DNA of 64,000 nt from Ustilago trichophora (GCA_900323505.1 OOIN01000004.1:1860001-1924000); one strand, 5' to 3'. Shown: positions 50,443 to 60,453, counted from the stretch's first letter. Program-made: numbers and translations. Notes: generated by a model not told the origin, from the sequence alone.

Positions 50443-51530
50443 TGTGATTGATGTGAGGCGAAGATGCTGTACCTAATGCGAGAGAACGGCACACTCTGGT
50501 GCTGTCTATGTGCGTATCTTGTGCTTGCCGAGTGAAATGGATCGGATCAAGTCAAGAATGACACTGTACTTGTTGCGAGTGATTGCGAGCGGGCAGAGGC
50601 GGAACGGAAACCAGAAATGTCGATTGAGAAGGATAGGTTCAAGTGTTGAAAGGTGGGTCGGGGGATGTGCTACGATGACGATACAAGATGTGGTAGGGGG
50701 ACGAGCAAGGATAGGACCGATGATGAGCAGTGGGTGGTCAAGGAGGGCGAGGGCCAAGTGCATCGCTGCGCTCTTCGGAACAGGCAGCTGTTGCTCCACT
50801 TTGAAATTCGACGCGCCACCTTGAAAGCGCGGTCCGATCACACGTTTTCTTTTTTTGCTAAAGTTGAGTGTCGCATGCTATAGATGTAACAGAAGCGCTT
50901 CCAAGCTAGGGCCCACGTGCCTCATCGCGTCGAACTGAACCCCCGATCTTCGAACAATCTCACAATCGCCCCTCTGTTGAGTCTGCCTATCTGGTCTGAC
51001 CCTTGCCGACTCTGTTTCAAAAGCTCAAAAAAGCATGATGCTCTTCTCTCCATTGACACTCTTTATATCAGGCATGATCCAGTTGTGCAGAATAGAATCG
51101 ACGAGCCAAGAGCATGGATTGAGGCTGCGCAGCCAATGGCAGAGCGTGGAAATGTAATGAACGAGTCAAGCTCCACTTTTCTTTTTTCGCGCTGGATTCG
51201 GATTTAGGGGCACAGAACCGCAGCGTGGCAGCGTAGCAGCGTAGCAGCGCCAATTCCCGTCGGCCTCAGTCAGCTCAGCAGAAGAAGCGTGCCAGGCATC
51301 TGACTGTGTGACTAGCCGGCAGCCACCGAAGGATCGGCGTCATTTTTCTCAACAGTCAGGGTGCAATGTCGATTTGCTTCTTATGGCATCAATCTTTCCC
51401 TCTTTCCCACCACCACCACCACCACCACCAGTAGCAACATTCCAGCTCTGTCTCTCGCGCGTCAACCGTATCAGACGCTCGATCATTGCCACCATTGCCG
51501 CTCGTACCACCTCGCAACGCCAACAAAACA
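50443..51530. other. divergent promoter region RPT6/ISA1
   Basis: 1.1 kb without a credible gene. It contains a short GTAGCAGC-type repeat at about 51223-51250 and a (CCA)n run at about 51408-51430 in the ISA1 leader. Confidence 0.6.
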
Positions 51531-52604
51531 ATGTCGATCCAAGCCGCCACTTCGTACTCTATGGCCACAGCGTCTAGGGCTGCGCTGCTACCATTTCTAT
51601 ACCCTTCTGCATCCGTATGTAGCGCGTCTCTGATGATAAAGACTTCCGCCACCCGCCGTCTTGCATCGACTGCAGCGAGCTCATCGTTTGGACCTTCGTC
51701 TTCAGGACACGTTCTGTGCCACGCCCAGCTTGCCCCCAACGCGAGATGGACGTCCACCTCAACCAGCCGCTTGTCGCCCTCGTCTTCGTCCAAGACGCAG
51801 TCGCAGATCGCCACATATCCATCCAATTCCCCCTCTTCATCGCATCCTCCCTTCGCATCCACGTCGTCTTCCTCGCCCAGTACTCTTGCACGTGCGGATA
51901 CGACCGAGACTGCCAGCGTGGACCCAGCGTGCGCCACGCTCTCGCCTTCATCTCCAGCTTCACCAAAGTCGCAAAAAGATCCGCGTGTAGCTGTTGTATC
52001 TGGCGCTGATCAGTCTGCGCCAACTCCCTCACCAGCGACCCCTGCACCTAGCGCATCGGATCCAGCTCCTTCCTCCAGCCTTACCCCTTCGAAAGCAGCC
52101 AAACTCGCCAAAGATCCCGAGGTGGCTGCCACAATGCCAGAAGCATCAGCCACTGCCACTGCCACTGCCACTGCCACTGCCACTGCCACTGCCACTGCCA
52201 CTGCCGCCTCTTCTACCCAGGCCGCTCCAAAGAAGGCGTCCGCCGACCGAGGTACCAGGTTCCGCTCCCGCACTGCTGCGCTCAAGCTTACACCCACCGC
52301 TGTTCTGCGTTTGCGCGCGTTGATGGAATCCGAGTCCGGACCTAAGCTTATCCGTGTTGGTGTGCGTAACAAGGGCTGCGCCGGCATGTCGTACCACCTT
52401 GAATACATCAAGCCCGAGGAAGCAGGCCGATTCGACGAGCGTGTCAAGCAGGACGGCGTAGAGGTGTTGATCGACAGCAAGGCGCTTTTCAGCATCATCG
52501 GAAGCGAGATGGATTGGCAGGAAGATCGCCTCAGTGCAAAGTTTGTCTTCAACAATCCTAACGTCAAGGAGGCTTGTGGGTGTGGAGAGTCTTTCCTCAC
52601 CTAG
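51531..52604 (+). CDS. ISA1: mitochondrial iron-sulphur cluster assembly protein Isa1 (A-type carrier) with long extension
   Basis: 357 aa from ATG 51531 (MSIQAATSYSMATASR); the frame extends upstream only via TTG. Isa1, with Isa2 and Iba57, matures [4Fe-4S] proteins such as aconitase and lipoate synthase in the mitochondrial matrix. The carrier domain is the last 110 residues: LKLTPTAVLRLRALMESE, KLIRVGVRNKGCAGMSYHL, VLIDSKALFSIIGSEMDW and KEACGCGES, with the three ligand cysteines (one in GCAGM, two in CGCG). The roughly 245 residues before it are a presequence plus Ser/Pro/Ala-rich low complexity, including an Ala-Thr repeat encoded by a GCCACT microsatellite. The known family is usually 110-250 aa. 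The extension may be removed on import or be a lineage-specific expansion. Confidence 0.93.
   Translation: MSIQAATSYSMATASRAALLPFLYPSASVCSASLMIKTSATRRLASTAASSSFGPSSSGHVLCHAQLAPNARWTSTSTSRLSPSSSSKTQSQIATYPSNSPSSSHPPFASTSSSSPSTLARADTTETASVDPACATLSPSSPASPKSQKDPRVAVVSGADQSAPTPSPATPAPSASDPAPSSSLTPSKAAKLAKDPEVAATMPEASATATATATATATATATATAASSTQAAPKKASADRGTRFRSRTAALKLTPTAVLRLRALMESESGPKLIRVGVRNKGCAGMSYHLEYIKPEEAGRFDERVKQDGVEVLIDSKALFSIIGSEMDWQEDRLSAKFVFNNPNVKEACGCGESFLT
52151..52205 (+). repeat. (GCCACT)n hexanucleotide repeat inside ISA1
   Basis: About nine tandem GCCACT units encoding Ala-Thr pairs. Whole-unit length changes would keep the frame, so it is a likely length polymorphism. Confidence 0.92.
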
Positions 52605-52877
52605 ACCTCGGCGTTCCACCACTTTACATGACTACTTATTTGTCGCATTTCAACAATTCTGCAAATCGTTCAATCAATCTGGCACCGCCACTCATTTCCC
52701 ATTCAAGATCTTGACTCGGCGACATGCGGTCATATTTACCACCTATAACTCCCTGCCTCCCATGTCTGAATGTGAATAAGTTGCGCGTGAATGACTAGCG
52801 CGTGAATGAGTGGCGTATAGTATGTCTAGTGTACAGACGTCTCTTGCTTCGCGACTCGGTTCGATTATAATGGGATT

Positions 52878-55361
52878 CTAAGACGATACAGAGCTCGTAG
52901 GCTGCTGCTTCTCCTCAATCGTCTCTCCTGCTTCTGCTTTTTCCGCACCTGCTGCATCCTCTGCGACGAAAGTTTTGCTGTGAGAAACGTCGGTGACCAA
53001 GTCGGTCTCTCCCGATTGCGTCGTAGTAGCAGGAGCGCCAGCGGCGCCTGTAGTAAGCAGGCCCAAGTCAAATTTCTTGGGTACCACACCGAGCCGCCTG
53101 TATACGTTGGCCATCTTTGCTTCCGATGTCGAAATGGCTTTCTTTGGCTTGTCGGGATGCTGCTGCGTTTGATCTTGTTGCAAGATGGTTGGGAGTGGCG
53201 TGTCGTGTGGAAGGCCTCTGAGGAGCGTGACCACCTTTCCAGTCGCGGGTGCGTCCGGAACGCCTCCGATACGCGCTACACGTCCTGCCGAATGTACGTA
53301 TTGTACTGCGTCAATTACAGATGCATACCCGATCAGAAAGACATGTGACAGCCCAGGAATGTCAAGTCCACGCGAAGAGGTCGTCTGCAGCAAGAACAAT
53401 TCTGGACCTTCTGAAGCAGAATCTGTGACAGTCTCTGACTCGGCTTTTGATACTATGGGCACCGACGAGACATCAAAAGCAAGTCGAACAGTCACGCCCA
53501 ATGCTTCGAGAGCGGCTCGCGTCCTCAACAGACTCCATCGTGCAGGAATGAGTGCCAAGCCGCGATCCACTCGATCCGATGCGAAACAGAAGGCGAGCGC
53601 TTCGATCAACGTCTGATCCATCTCGTGCTCTTGTGGTTCCTCGTCGGGCTTCACCACCATGAAGTCATCTCCGACAAGCGCCTTGTCGAAAAACTCTGCT
53701 GGTTGCGCCGAAGCAGTAGGCGCAACAAAGGCACTGTCGCCTTTCTTCCGAGCCAACTTGGGTTCAAAATTACGCAGAGGCACAGCGGAGAGCTGCTTCG
53801 ACAGTGGTGCTTCGTCCACCACAACACAAGTGTGTATAATTGAAGCCGGCATTGTCGATGCTGTCTGGTCCAGCGAAGTCTGAATCAACGAATCAGTGCG
53901 CGATCGTTCGTTGGCTCCAAAGAGACCGCGAATGCCTTGGTCCACCATGCTCTTGCCGCTCAGCCCCGTCAAGTCAATCCAACGTCCCACTTGCGGCGCA
54001 AACGTCAAGCCGCTCTCCTTGGCACCAGTTCTAAGCCATCCTGTACGAGCTCCAAAAAAGTGACGCATCACCGAGTTGGCTGTGGCGCTCGTAGCCACAA
54101 GCTGCAAAGGATGCACGCCCGCTCCACGAGCCTTGGGGAGAGCAAGCCCAGTGTTTGGATCAGTCTGATTGGCAGAAGATCGTTCGGCTGCCTTGTAGGT
54201 GTTTCGACGCACGTGCTCTGGCGGTCTTTTCTCGTCTCGTCGCTTGCCTGGCCTATTCTCCAGTCCCGCTGAAAGATGCTTCTCACCACCAGAGTATGTC
54301 GCTCTACGCTTCATGATAGCATTCAGGACAAGAAGTCCGGGCGCTTTGTGCACTTCGTGCTTCCAACGCTGCTTGTGTGATGGGAAGCGTCCTGGCAATT
54401 GTAGCACAGCATCGGCTTCATCTAGCACAAGTGTGCGCAGCGTATCGAGCCCAAGGAGCGAAGAGCCGGCCGGAGTATCGAGAATGTCCTTAATGCGTCC
54501 CGGTGTGCCGATCAGGATATGGGGTGGGGTAGCCTTAAGTCGTGTCAGCTCCTGCTCCGGTGTGAGAGCTTCTGCGCCGGGAAGTCCGCCACGGACAAGA
54601 CACTGCATCACCGGATCCAGGGACGGCAGGCTCGATGCGGGAAACAGGGACCGCGCCCAGCGCAAATACTGGAATGCCAGCTCGTTGCTAGGAACGAGGA
54701 TGAGAGATGCTATGCCAGTCTGTGGCTTGTTGCGCTTGCTCTTTGATACTGATGAGCCCTCTGCGTCTGGATCCGTCTGGTCTCTGAACACAATGCGTGG
54801 CTTGCTCAGCAGTGCCAAAAGGATGCCGAACGACTTGCCCGTTCCCGTATGAGCACGCAAGATCACATCTGTGGGTGAAAGGATCGCTGGTATGAGTGCT
54901 GATTGCGCTGGTGTCGGTTGTCGGATGTTGGGATGAGTTACGGTGATTTGACGACTGATGTTGGCATTCAATCCCAAACGCTGAAACTTTTCTTGAACTC
55001 CTTCTGTGTTGACGGAAGTTCTTTTACCTTCGACGGTCTGAGAAGAGACTCCTCCTTCGAGTTGCCCTCCCTCTCCGTTCACTGTCGTTGAGCTGGGGAG
55101 CGTGCTGTAAGGTGAATGGTGAACTGATGCGTTGGCCCTGATGTAGTGTTGTGACTTTGCTGATAGAATCGGGCGATTTGTTGAAGCGAGACAGCTTGCG
55201 GTTGTCAAAAGACATGATCGAGATGTTTTGCTCTGCTGCGAAAGGGAACGCAAGCAGCTTCGAGCGTTTGAGGAGCTTCCACTGCGAGCATAGTGGTGAT
55301 GGAATGGTCGAGACAAAAGCGTCTCGACCTGCTTGGAAGCGCCACTAGCCACCCGCAGCAT
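52878..55361 (-). CDS. MRH4: mitochondrial DEAD-box RNA helicase, Mrh4-like
   Basis: 827 aa from ATG 55361 (MLRVASGASKQVETLL); the upstream frame extends only by TTG. Mrh4 is a mitochondrial DEAD-box protein needed for large-ribosomal-subunit assembly. The N-terminus is basic and Ser/Leu-rich, consistent with import. Helicase motifs in order: Q-like FQRLGLNANISRQI with HPNIRQPTPAQSALIP, motif I AHTGTGKSFG, Ia LILVPSNELAFQYLRW, TPGRI, motif II LVLDEADAVLQ, motif III VATSATAN, motif V TTSSRGLDIPG and motif VI HSAGRVARIGG. Long basic inserts lie between motifs II and III and after III, making it larger than the yeast protein. Choice of Mrh4 over other mitochondrial DEAD proteins rests on overall pattern and is moderate. 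Convergent with ISA1. Confidence 0.85.
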   Translation of the reverse strand: MLRVASGASKQVETLLSRPFHHHYARSGSSSNARSCLRSLSQQSKTSRSCLLTTASCLASTNRPILSAKSQHYIRANASVHHSPYSTLPSSTTVNGEGGQLEGGVSSQTVEGKRTSVNTEGVQEKFQRLGLNANISRQITVTHPNIRQPTPAQSALIPAILSPTDVILRAHTGTGKSFGILLALLSKPRIVFRDQTDPDAEGSSVSKSKRNKPQTGIASLILVPSNELAFQYLRWARSLFPASSLPSLDPVMQCLVRGGLPGAEALTPEQELTRLKATPPHILIGTPGRIKDILDTPAGSSLLGLDTLRTLVLDEADAVLQLPGRFPSHKQRWKHEVHKAPGLLVLNAIMKRRATYSGGEKHLSAGLENRPGKRRDEKRPPEHVRRNTYKAAERSSANQTDPNTGLALPKARGAGVHPLQLVATSATANSVMRHFFGARTGWLRTGAKESGLTFAPQVGRWIDLTGLSGKSMVDQGIRGLFGANERSRTDSLIQTSLDQTASTMPASIIHTCVVVDEAPLSKQLSAVPLRNFEPKLARKKGDSAFVAPTASAQPAEFFDKALVGDDFMVVKPDEEPQEHEMDQTLIEALAFCFASDRVDRGLALIPARWSLLRTRAALEALGVTVRLAFDVSSVPIVSKAESETVTDSASEGPELFLLQTTSSRGLDIPGLSHVFLIGYASVIDAVQYVHSAGRVARIGGVPDAPATGKVVTLLRGLPHDTPLPTILQQDQTQQHPDKPKKAISTSEAKMANVYRRLGVVPKKFDLGLLTTGAAGAPATTTQSGETDLVTDVSHSKTFVAEDAAGAEKAEAGETIEEKQQPTSSVSS

Positions 55362-55644
55362 GATAGGCTCCGGATCGAGCGCAAGCGTAAGGGGCCGTTT
55401 ATAGTTTCTGATGAGAAAGGGCTTCAAAGACGTCGCCAAGGTTGCTGTACGCCGCTGTGGGAGGTGGAAGGCTCAAGAGCATGTCCGAATCTAGAAGAAG
55501 AAGAAGAAGAAGCAGAAGGAGCAGTTAATTCGGACAACAGCGTGATGCGAGAGAATCTCGGAACTCGGGCATTTAGATAAATTGCGAATGCATGCACGCA
55601 CGCACGCGTTGACTCAGCTGCTCAGCCAACCTCGCCTTCCTCGT

Positions 55645-55704
<60 letters not shown>

Positions 55705-55714
55705 TGTCACCAGC
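55362..55714. other. divergent intergenic region with CAY trinucleotide repeat
   Basis: 353 bp between divergent MRH4 and the NTPase-nuclease gene. It contains an AAG-rich stretch at about 55494-55520, one ACGCGT box at 55604-55609 and the long CAC/CAT microsatellite at 55646-55704. Confidence 0.65.
55646..55704. repeat. (ACC)n(ATC)n compound microsatellite
   Basis: Four to five ACC units followed by about fourteen ATC units, ending ten bases before the ATG at 55715. It gives a poly-His peptide in another frame that is not credible as a gene. Confidence 0.93.
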
Positions 55715-58700
55715 ATGGAGTCTCAGCATCCAACGCGCCCCATCAAAGGCACCGACTTCGAGTCTCTCTGGCAGCATCTTGTACGTCTCATTGACAAGAC
55801 AGATCCTAGTGCCAGTGCCATTCAGCCCGACCGCAAAGATGCGTTGAGTCAAGACTTGACAAATCTAATCTCGACTCTGTTCTGCGTGGCTGGTTGGGCG
55901 GTGCGACGCTTCTATCCGCTGCGCGAGGTGCACAAACGAGCGATTCGAACGTACATTGAGGATGCTTTCATCACTCTGGATTCGCTCCAATCGCATCAAT
56001 CGTCCATACTCCATCAGTCTCGCCCCACAACGCCACCCACAATTGCAGCAACCGCTTCCAACCTGACCCCTACGCGTCGACAAGCCATTCAAGTTGCGAG
56101 CAACGCACGCCTTGTCAATCCAGCTGTCTGGTCCCGCTTGTCCAAAATCTTGCAAATGATCAACGATATCCGCATAAGCCTACTGCAGGCCGAGCAGGTC
56201 GATGCCGAGAACAATGAATACGAGCGCGAAGAGCTCTTTTTTCAAATCAACGCATTTCTCTTGGGAGTCAAACGCGTGCATCGACGCCTCGTCCATCTCT
56301 TTCCAAACCTTTCCACCGTCTCATTCATACCAGAAGACTGCGGTCATGCCGTCGTTGACGCGCTCGCCCGTCTCGAGCAATCGAATGATGTCACCCAAGA
56401 TGAGGCGCTTGCCCATATCCTCCTTCGGCTCCCAGCCTCCAACTCAAGTCCGGATCGATCCGAGGACAATCCGGAACTCGAGCGCCACTTTGCTCAACAG
56501 CTTCAGAGAACCTATCGAGGCGATGCACCGGCCCGTTTCCTTCGATTCGTCGACAATGTGCACAGACATTTTACCAAGTCGGTCGAGGGTGTGCCTGTCT
56601 TTGACTCGTACTTGAAGGGCACCTCGATCGTACAGTCAAGCGGCACTGGCAAGACACGCTTGGTTCTCGAGCTTGCCAAAAGAGCTCCTCTTCTCTACGT
56701 CTGTGTACGTCGCAAAGCGCCTCATCAGCGTTCCAGCGTTAAGAACGGCTTCCCTCTCGCAGAGCAAAACCTATTTGAATTCTTTCGCGATGCCACTTCA
56801 GCCACTAGGGCTTCTTGTGATCTTCAGGTGGCTGCCTTTATTGGTGCCTGGTTCGAGACTCTTAGCTCGAAACTCAATGAATACACCACAGCTCAGGACA
56901 AGTACCTCTTCCTCGTCCAACTCAATGACTTTGGTGGTCCAGGCTACAGTCAACGCCAACCCTTTTTCAACACAGTGCTTGTCGCTGCCCGCCTCAAATT
57001 AGTCCAGACTACAACGACATCTTCATCTACTGGCCAAACGTGCGTCTTCAGCGCTTGCCTTGATACCGCCGTGTCTGACCTTAGCCATCAACTCGGCCCG
57101 GTTCGAGACTGGCTATGGGACCATCACAAAGTCGAATATCAATCTCTTGGTATCGAACGCCCCCCCGTCTTCGTTGCATTTGATGAATGCGTCGACCTCA
57201 TTGTGCCCAAGTCTGGCCGCAGTGCAGACGATCATCAACTCAACAGCCTTCGTCGAGCCTGGCACCACATGCTGCAACTCGAGAAGAAGCAGGACAACGT
57301 CACCTTCTGGCTGCTCCTTCTCAGTACCAACACAGGCGCAGCTCAACTTATCGAACCCCAGGATCTTCAAGCCTCAGCGCGGGCACCAGAAAAGCAGCCC
57401 TTGCCCGTTTTCATCGGACTGGGATTTGACGTTCTGCGAAGCGATCGGCCTAGGCTGGATAGCCCCAATGACGTTTCCAATGTACGGCACTTGCGAAGCT
57501 ACGGTCGTCCTCTGTGGGGTTCGCTGCCGCTGGAAACATTCTGGGAGGTGGCCGAGTTCAAGCTGCTTGGCGCAAAAGAATTTAACGCCAATAATGCTGT
57601 GCTGTGCTACAATCTTTTGGCCTCGCGACTGGCGCTGCGGCTTGTCCCAACCCATCATGGCGACTCGGCCCTCTTTGGCGAGCAAAAGTCGCTGATTACC
57701 CGATCCATTGATCGACATATGCGCATTCTCCACCAAGTCATTCAACATACTAGTTTGGCCATCGTCACGCCGTCAGAACCTGTGCTGGCCGTCGGCGCTG
57801 CAAACATCATGCTCGCCGCTCCGAGCAGAGACGGCGAATCCGACCCCATGCCGGCTTACGCCAAGATCATCGACACTTTCACCACGCAGTGCCTTCCCAC
57901 GCTGGGCGCAGACCTTCTTAGAGGGACGCATGGCGAATTTATGGCACGTTTCGCCCTCATGGCTGCCTGGGATGCAGTCAAACTTCCTCTGTTGCAAAGC
58001 GAGAAATCTGGTCCCGCTTCCGTTGTTGCTCGGCTAGTACTATTGCAATCTTTCTTGAAACAACTTGCAACACTTGACCAACAAGGCAGCTCTGTAATTA
58101 ACGATGCCATCCATGCCGTTTGCCAACAGGTCCGCAATCGGCTTTTCCGTTCCAGCCAACCAAATATTAGCGCTTATAACCGTAACACCGATGGCAACAG
58201 CAATAGCGACGAGGATGTGGGCGCATGGCTCAACTTCACCCACTTTGACACACTCCCCCATGGGATCAGCTGCATCTCGCCCGACTATCTGTGGTACTGT
58301 TGGAAGCGCGGCGTTGCTATTCAGATGGCTCACGGCCAACCGGGTGTCGACGGTATCATTCCGATCTTTGTAGGTCGACTCTCGCAAAAGTTCCGAGCGC
58401 CTGATCAGAGCCACTTGCAGGCTGATGAGGTTGACGCAATCGACGAGCGCCAGGTCGCTCGACAAATGACCTACATTGCATGGGAGGCTAAATACAGAGA
58501 CCAGGCTATGAGCCGTGCAGAGGCTTCTGACCAAGCCAGGAGTGGACCGACCTTGCTGCTCGCAGCATGCGATGCCGATTTGCATGCCCAGATGGATGCC
58601 GCTGATAGCAGCACGCCTTTGAGACAGCCGCTTACGCGTGCCAGTCTTGTTACCGTGATTGCTGATCTGGGCACAGAACAGGCTTTCTCCGATGGCAGAA

Positions 58701-59038
58701 ATCTTCAGCCACGAGCTGACTTGGTAACGCAAAGGGATGGCAGTCATACATTCCTACGTCTTTGGATTCGGGGCATCAAAGATCCGCAGGTGTACCCATG
58801 CTTTGATGTCCTGGGCATTCGGGCTAAGTTGACGGCACTCTTCAAGACCGTGACAGACACACCTTCGTACGAAGAGGACAACAAGATTCCTTCGATCATG
58901 TGGAATTCGGAAGCGCATCCCGAGTCTCAATCACATGTCAGCGATGGGCCTCCGCCATCCTCGTTGCCCTGGTCATCTTGGTCCGGACCTCCAGCCGACG
59001 GCGAAAGCGATTACGACGGGGAGCCAATGGATCTCTGA
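55715..59038 (+). CDS. P-loop NTPase fused to a putative PD-(D/E)xK nuclease, Crinkler-RHS-like
   Basis: 1107 aa from ATG 55715 in a single exon. No signal peptide or membrane segment is seen. A helical N-terminal part (1 to about 295) precedes a Walker A loop VQSSGTGKTRLVLELAK (K313) and a Walker B strand VFVAFDECVDL (D490-E491). WLLLLSTNTGAAQL follows, a sensor-1-like strand. Downstream SEPVLAVGAANIMLAA and LLRGTHGEFMARFALM appear to close the ATPase module. Near the C-terminus GVDGIIPIFVG (D879) and MTYIAWEAKYRD (E924-x-K926) fit the catalytic D...ExK of restriction-endonuclease-fold nucleases. NTPase plus REase fold is the layout described for Crinkler-RHS-type effectors and conflict proteins; the usual ubiquitin-like header is not obvious. 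Function (host effector, transposon-derived or genome conflict) is unknown. The D to E spacing is long, so the nuclease call is tentative. Confidence 0.72.
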   Translation: MESQHPTRPIKGTDFESLWQHLVRLIDKTDPSASAIQPDRKDALSQDLTNLISTLFCVAGWAVRRFYPLREVHKRAIRTYIEDAFITLDSLQSHQSSILHQSRPTTPPTIAATASNLTPTRRQAIQVASNARLVNPAVWSRLSKILQMINDIRISLLQAEQVDAENNEYEREELFFQINAFLLGVKRVHRRLVHLFPNLSTVSFIPEDCGHAVVDALARLEQSNDVTQDEALAHILLRLPASNSSPDRSEDNPELERHFAQQLQRTYRGDAPARFLRFVDNVHRHFTKSVEGVPVFDSYLKGTSIVQSSGTGKTRLVLELAKRAPLLYVCVRRKAPHQRSSVKNGFPLAEQNLFEFFRDATSATRASCDLQVAAFIGAWFETLSSKLNEYTTAQDKYLFLVQLNDFGGPGYSQRQPFFNTVLVAARLKLVQTTTTSSSTGQTCVFSACLDTAVSDLSHQLGPVRDWLWDHHKVEYQSLGIERPPVFVAFDECVDLIVPKSGRSADDHQLNSLRRAWHHMLQLEKKQDNVTFWLLLLSTNTGAAQLIEPQDLQASARAPEKQPLPVFIGLGFDVLRSDRPRLDSPNDVSNVRHLRSYGRPLWGSLPLETFWEVAEFKLLGAKEFNANNAVLCYNLLASRLALRLVPTHHGDSALFGEQKSLITRSIDRHMRILHQVIQHTSLAIVTPSEPVLAVGAANIMLAAPSRDGESDPMPAYAKIIDTFTTQCLPTLGADLLRGTHGEFMARFALMAAWDAVKLPLLQSEKSGPASVVARLVLLQSFLKQLATLDQQGSSVINDAIHAVCQQVRNRLFRSSQPNISAYNRNTDGNSNSDEDVGAWLNFTHFDTLPHGISCISPDYLWYCWKRGVAIQMAHGQPGVDGIIPIFVGRLSQKFRAPDQSHLQADEVDAIDERQVARQMTYIAWEAKYRDQAMSRAEASDQARSGPTLLLAACDADLHAQMDAADSSTPLRQPLTRASLVTVIADLGTEQAFSDGRNLQPRADLVTQRDGSHTFLRLWIRGIKDPQVYPCFDVLGIRAKLTALFKTVTDTPSYEEDNKIPSIMWNSEAHPESQSHVSDGPPPSSLPWSSWSGPPADGESDYDGEPMDL

Positions 59039-59350
59039 CAGAAACCTCAAAGCAAGCATAATATCTGCACCTTTCAATGGCTGTTGGCGCGGCGGATGAT
59101 TCGAGGATTGGGTGCTGCAGAGCGCTTGGTTATGAGTGCTAGCTTCACTGGAGCATGTAGTGTGCGGCTGCTCACGTGAGCACTCAGCAAGCTGCAAAAG
59201 AGAGATGTGGCTGAAGCATGTGCACTCAGTCAAGTCTCCTCACTCTTGTCAACACAGCCTAGCCCTAGGCCGTGGTGCGCCAGCCGCGGGAGAAGCACCA
59301 GTGCGTCCCGCCAAAATGGCCAACCTGACCGCGCTCCGTCAGCCTGAGGG

Positions 59351-59937
59351 ACGCGTCAAAAAACACTGGTGCAGTGCCGCAACGGAAAATTCTTTTTCCT
59401 TGGCTGGGCAGCGGACAGGTGGGTGACGGACGCGTCAAAATTCAGGGAAATTGCTAGCGTGACAGACACGCTCACCCACACTGCTCTAGTGCCTGACAGA
59501 CCAATCCAACTTTTTGGCTGAGCGGCCCACTCCTCCAGCAGACTCACTGAGCTGTCTGTCACTTCACTGACTGGCAGACAGGATGAGTGACGGACATGAC
59601 TGACTGACTGACAAGCTTGGTGACGTGACAGACGTGACTGACTGGCAGACGTGATTGAGGAAGTGATTCCTGCTGCAAGCACACACAGCAGTCAGGTGTG
59701 TGACGGCAACCAATGTGTACCCATGGACTGCAGCAGACGGACAAAACTCAAATACAAACATTGACAGACAATGTCAAAAATCATGCCTGCCAAAAATTCT
59801 GATCAGAATGCTGGCCTCAAAATTGAGAGCGCAATGTGTCCTTGGAGCAAGGAGCGTGACGCGTCTGGGTATGAGTAGACGGACTCTCATTGCACCGCAC
59901 ACAATTTGACTCTGCGCTGACTGACTGACAGACGCGT
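59351..59937 (+). promoter_or_regulatory. four ACGCGT (MCB-like) boxes upstream of the helicase gene
   Basis: ACGCGT at 59351-59356, 59430-59435, 59859-59864 and 59932-59937. Three are followed by CAAA, and two extend to nearly the same ACGCGTCAAATTTCAG-like word. ACGCGT is the Mlu I cell-cycle box bound by MBF in fungi to drive G1/S genes. They lie 0.8-1.4 kb from the helicase ATG and may simply belong to a repeat unit. Confidence 0.4.
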
Positions 59938-60316
59938 CAAATTTCAGTGAATTCAACTTGGCAGCATGTACGTCCTTCAACAGCACTCTGAACAGCGGCT
60001 GGTCCGTCAAGTCATGGCTCCTTTGTCTGGAAGCGTGTGAAGGACAATGTTGAGACAACAGTAAATGACTCTCACGACTGGAACCAACAAAGCTAACTCA
60101 GATGCTCCCAAGTGCGGACCTTTGCTTTGAGTTTGCTTTGTGTTTGACAGACAGCTTTTCTCACAGCTTGACTTTGACGTACTTGTCCTTTGTCCGCCAT
60201 GCACCCACACCCTTGTCTGTCCTTCACACGCTGTACACCTTTGTCTGTTGTCCATTGTCCGTCACACACCACAGATCTTTGTCTGCTTGTTGCTCACTGC
60301 ACAGCTTTGTCTGTCC

Positions 60317-60453
60317 GTCACTGAAACAAAATTTTCCACACCGCTCACAGCTCTGCGCTATCCTTTCTTGACTTGATTGCTTTACGGTCACTGAAACAAA
60401 ATTTTCCACACCGCTCACAGCTCTGCACTATCCTTTCTTGACTTGTTTGCTTT
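60317..60453 (+). repeat. 70-bp-period tandem duplication
   Basis: Copies at 60317-60383 and 60387-60453 start GTCACTGAAACAAAATTTTC and differ at only about two positions (GCGCTA/GCACTA, GATT/GTTT). They sit in the helicase 5' region. Confidence 0.9.

Noticed and set aside
55582..55794. Small protein with a poly-His run
   Set aside because: It is the CAC/CAT microsatellite translated out of phase with the NTPase-nuclease gene.
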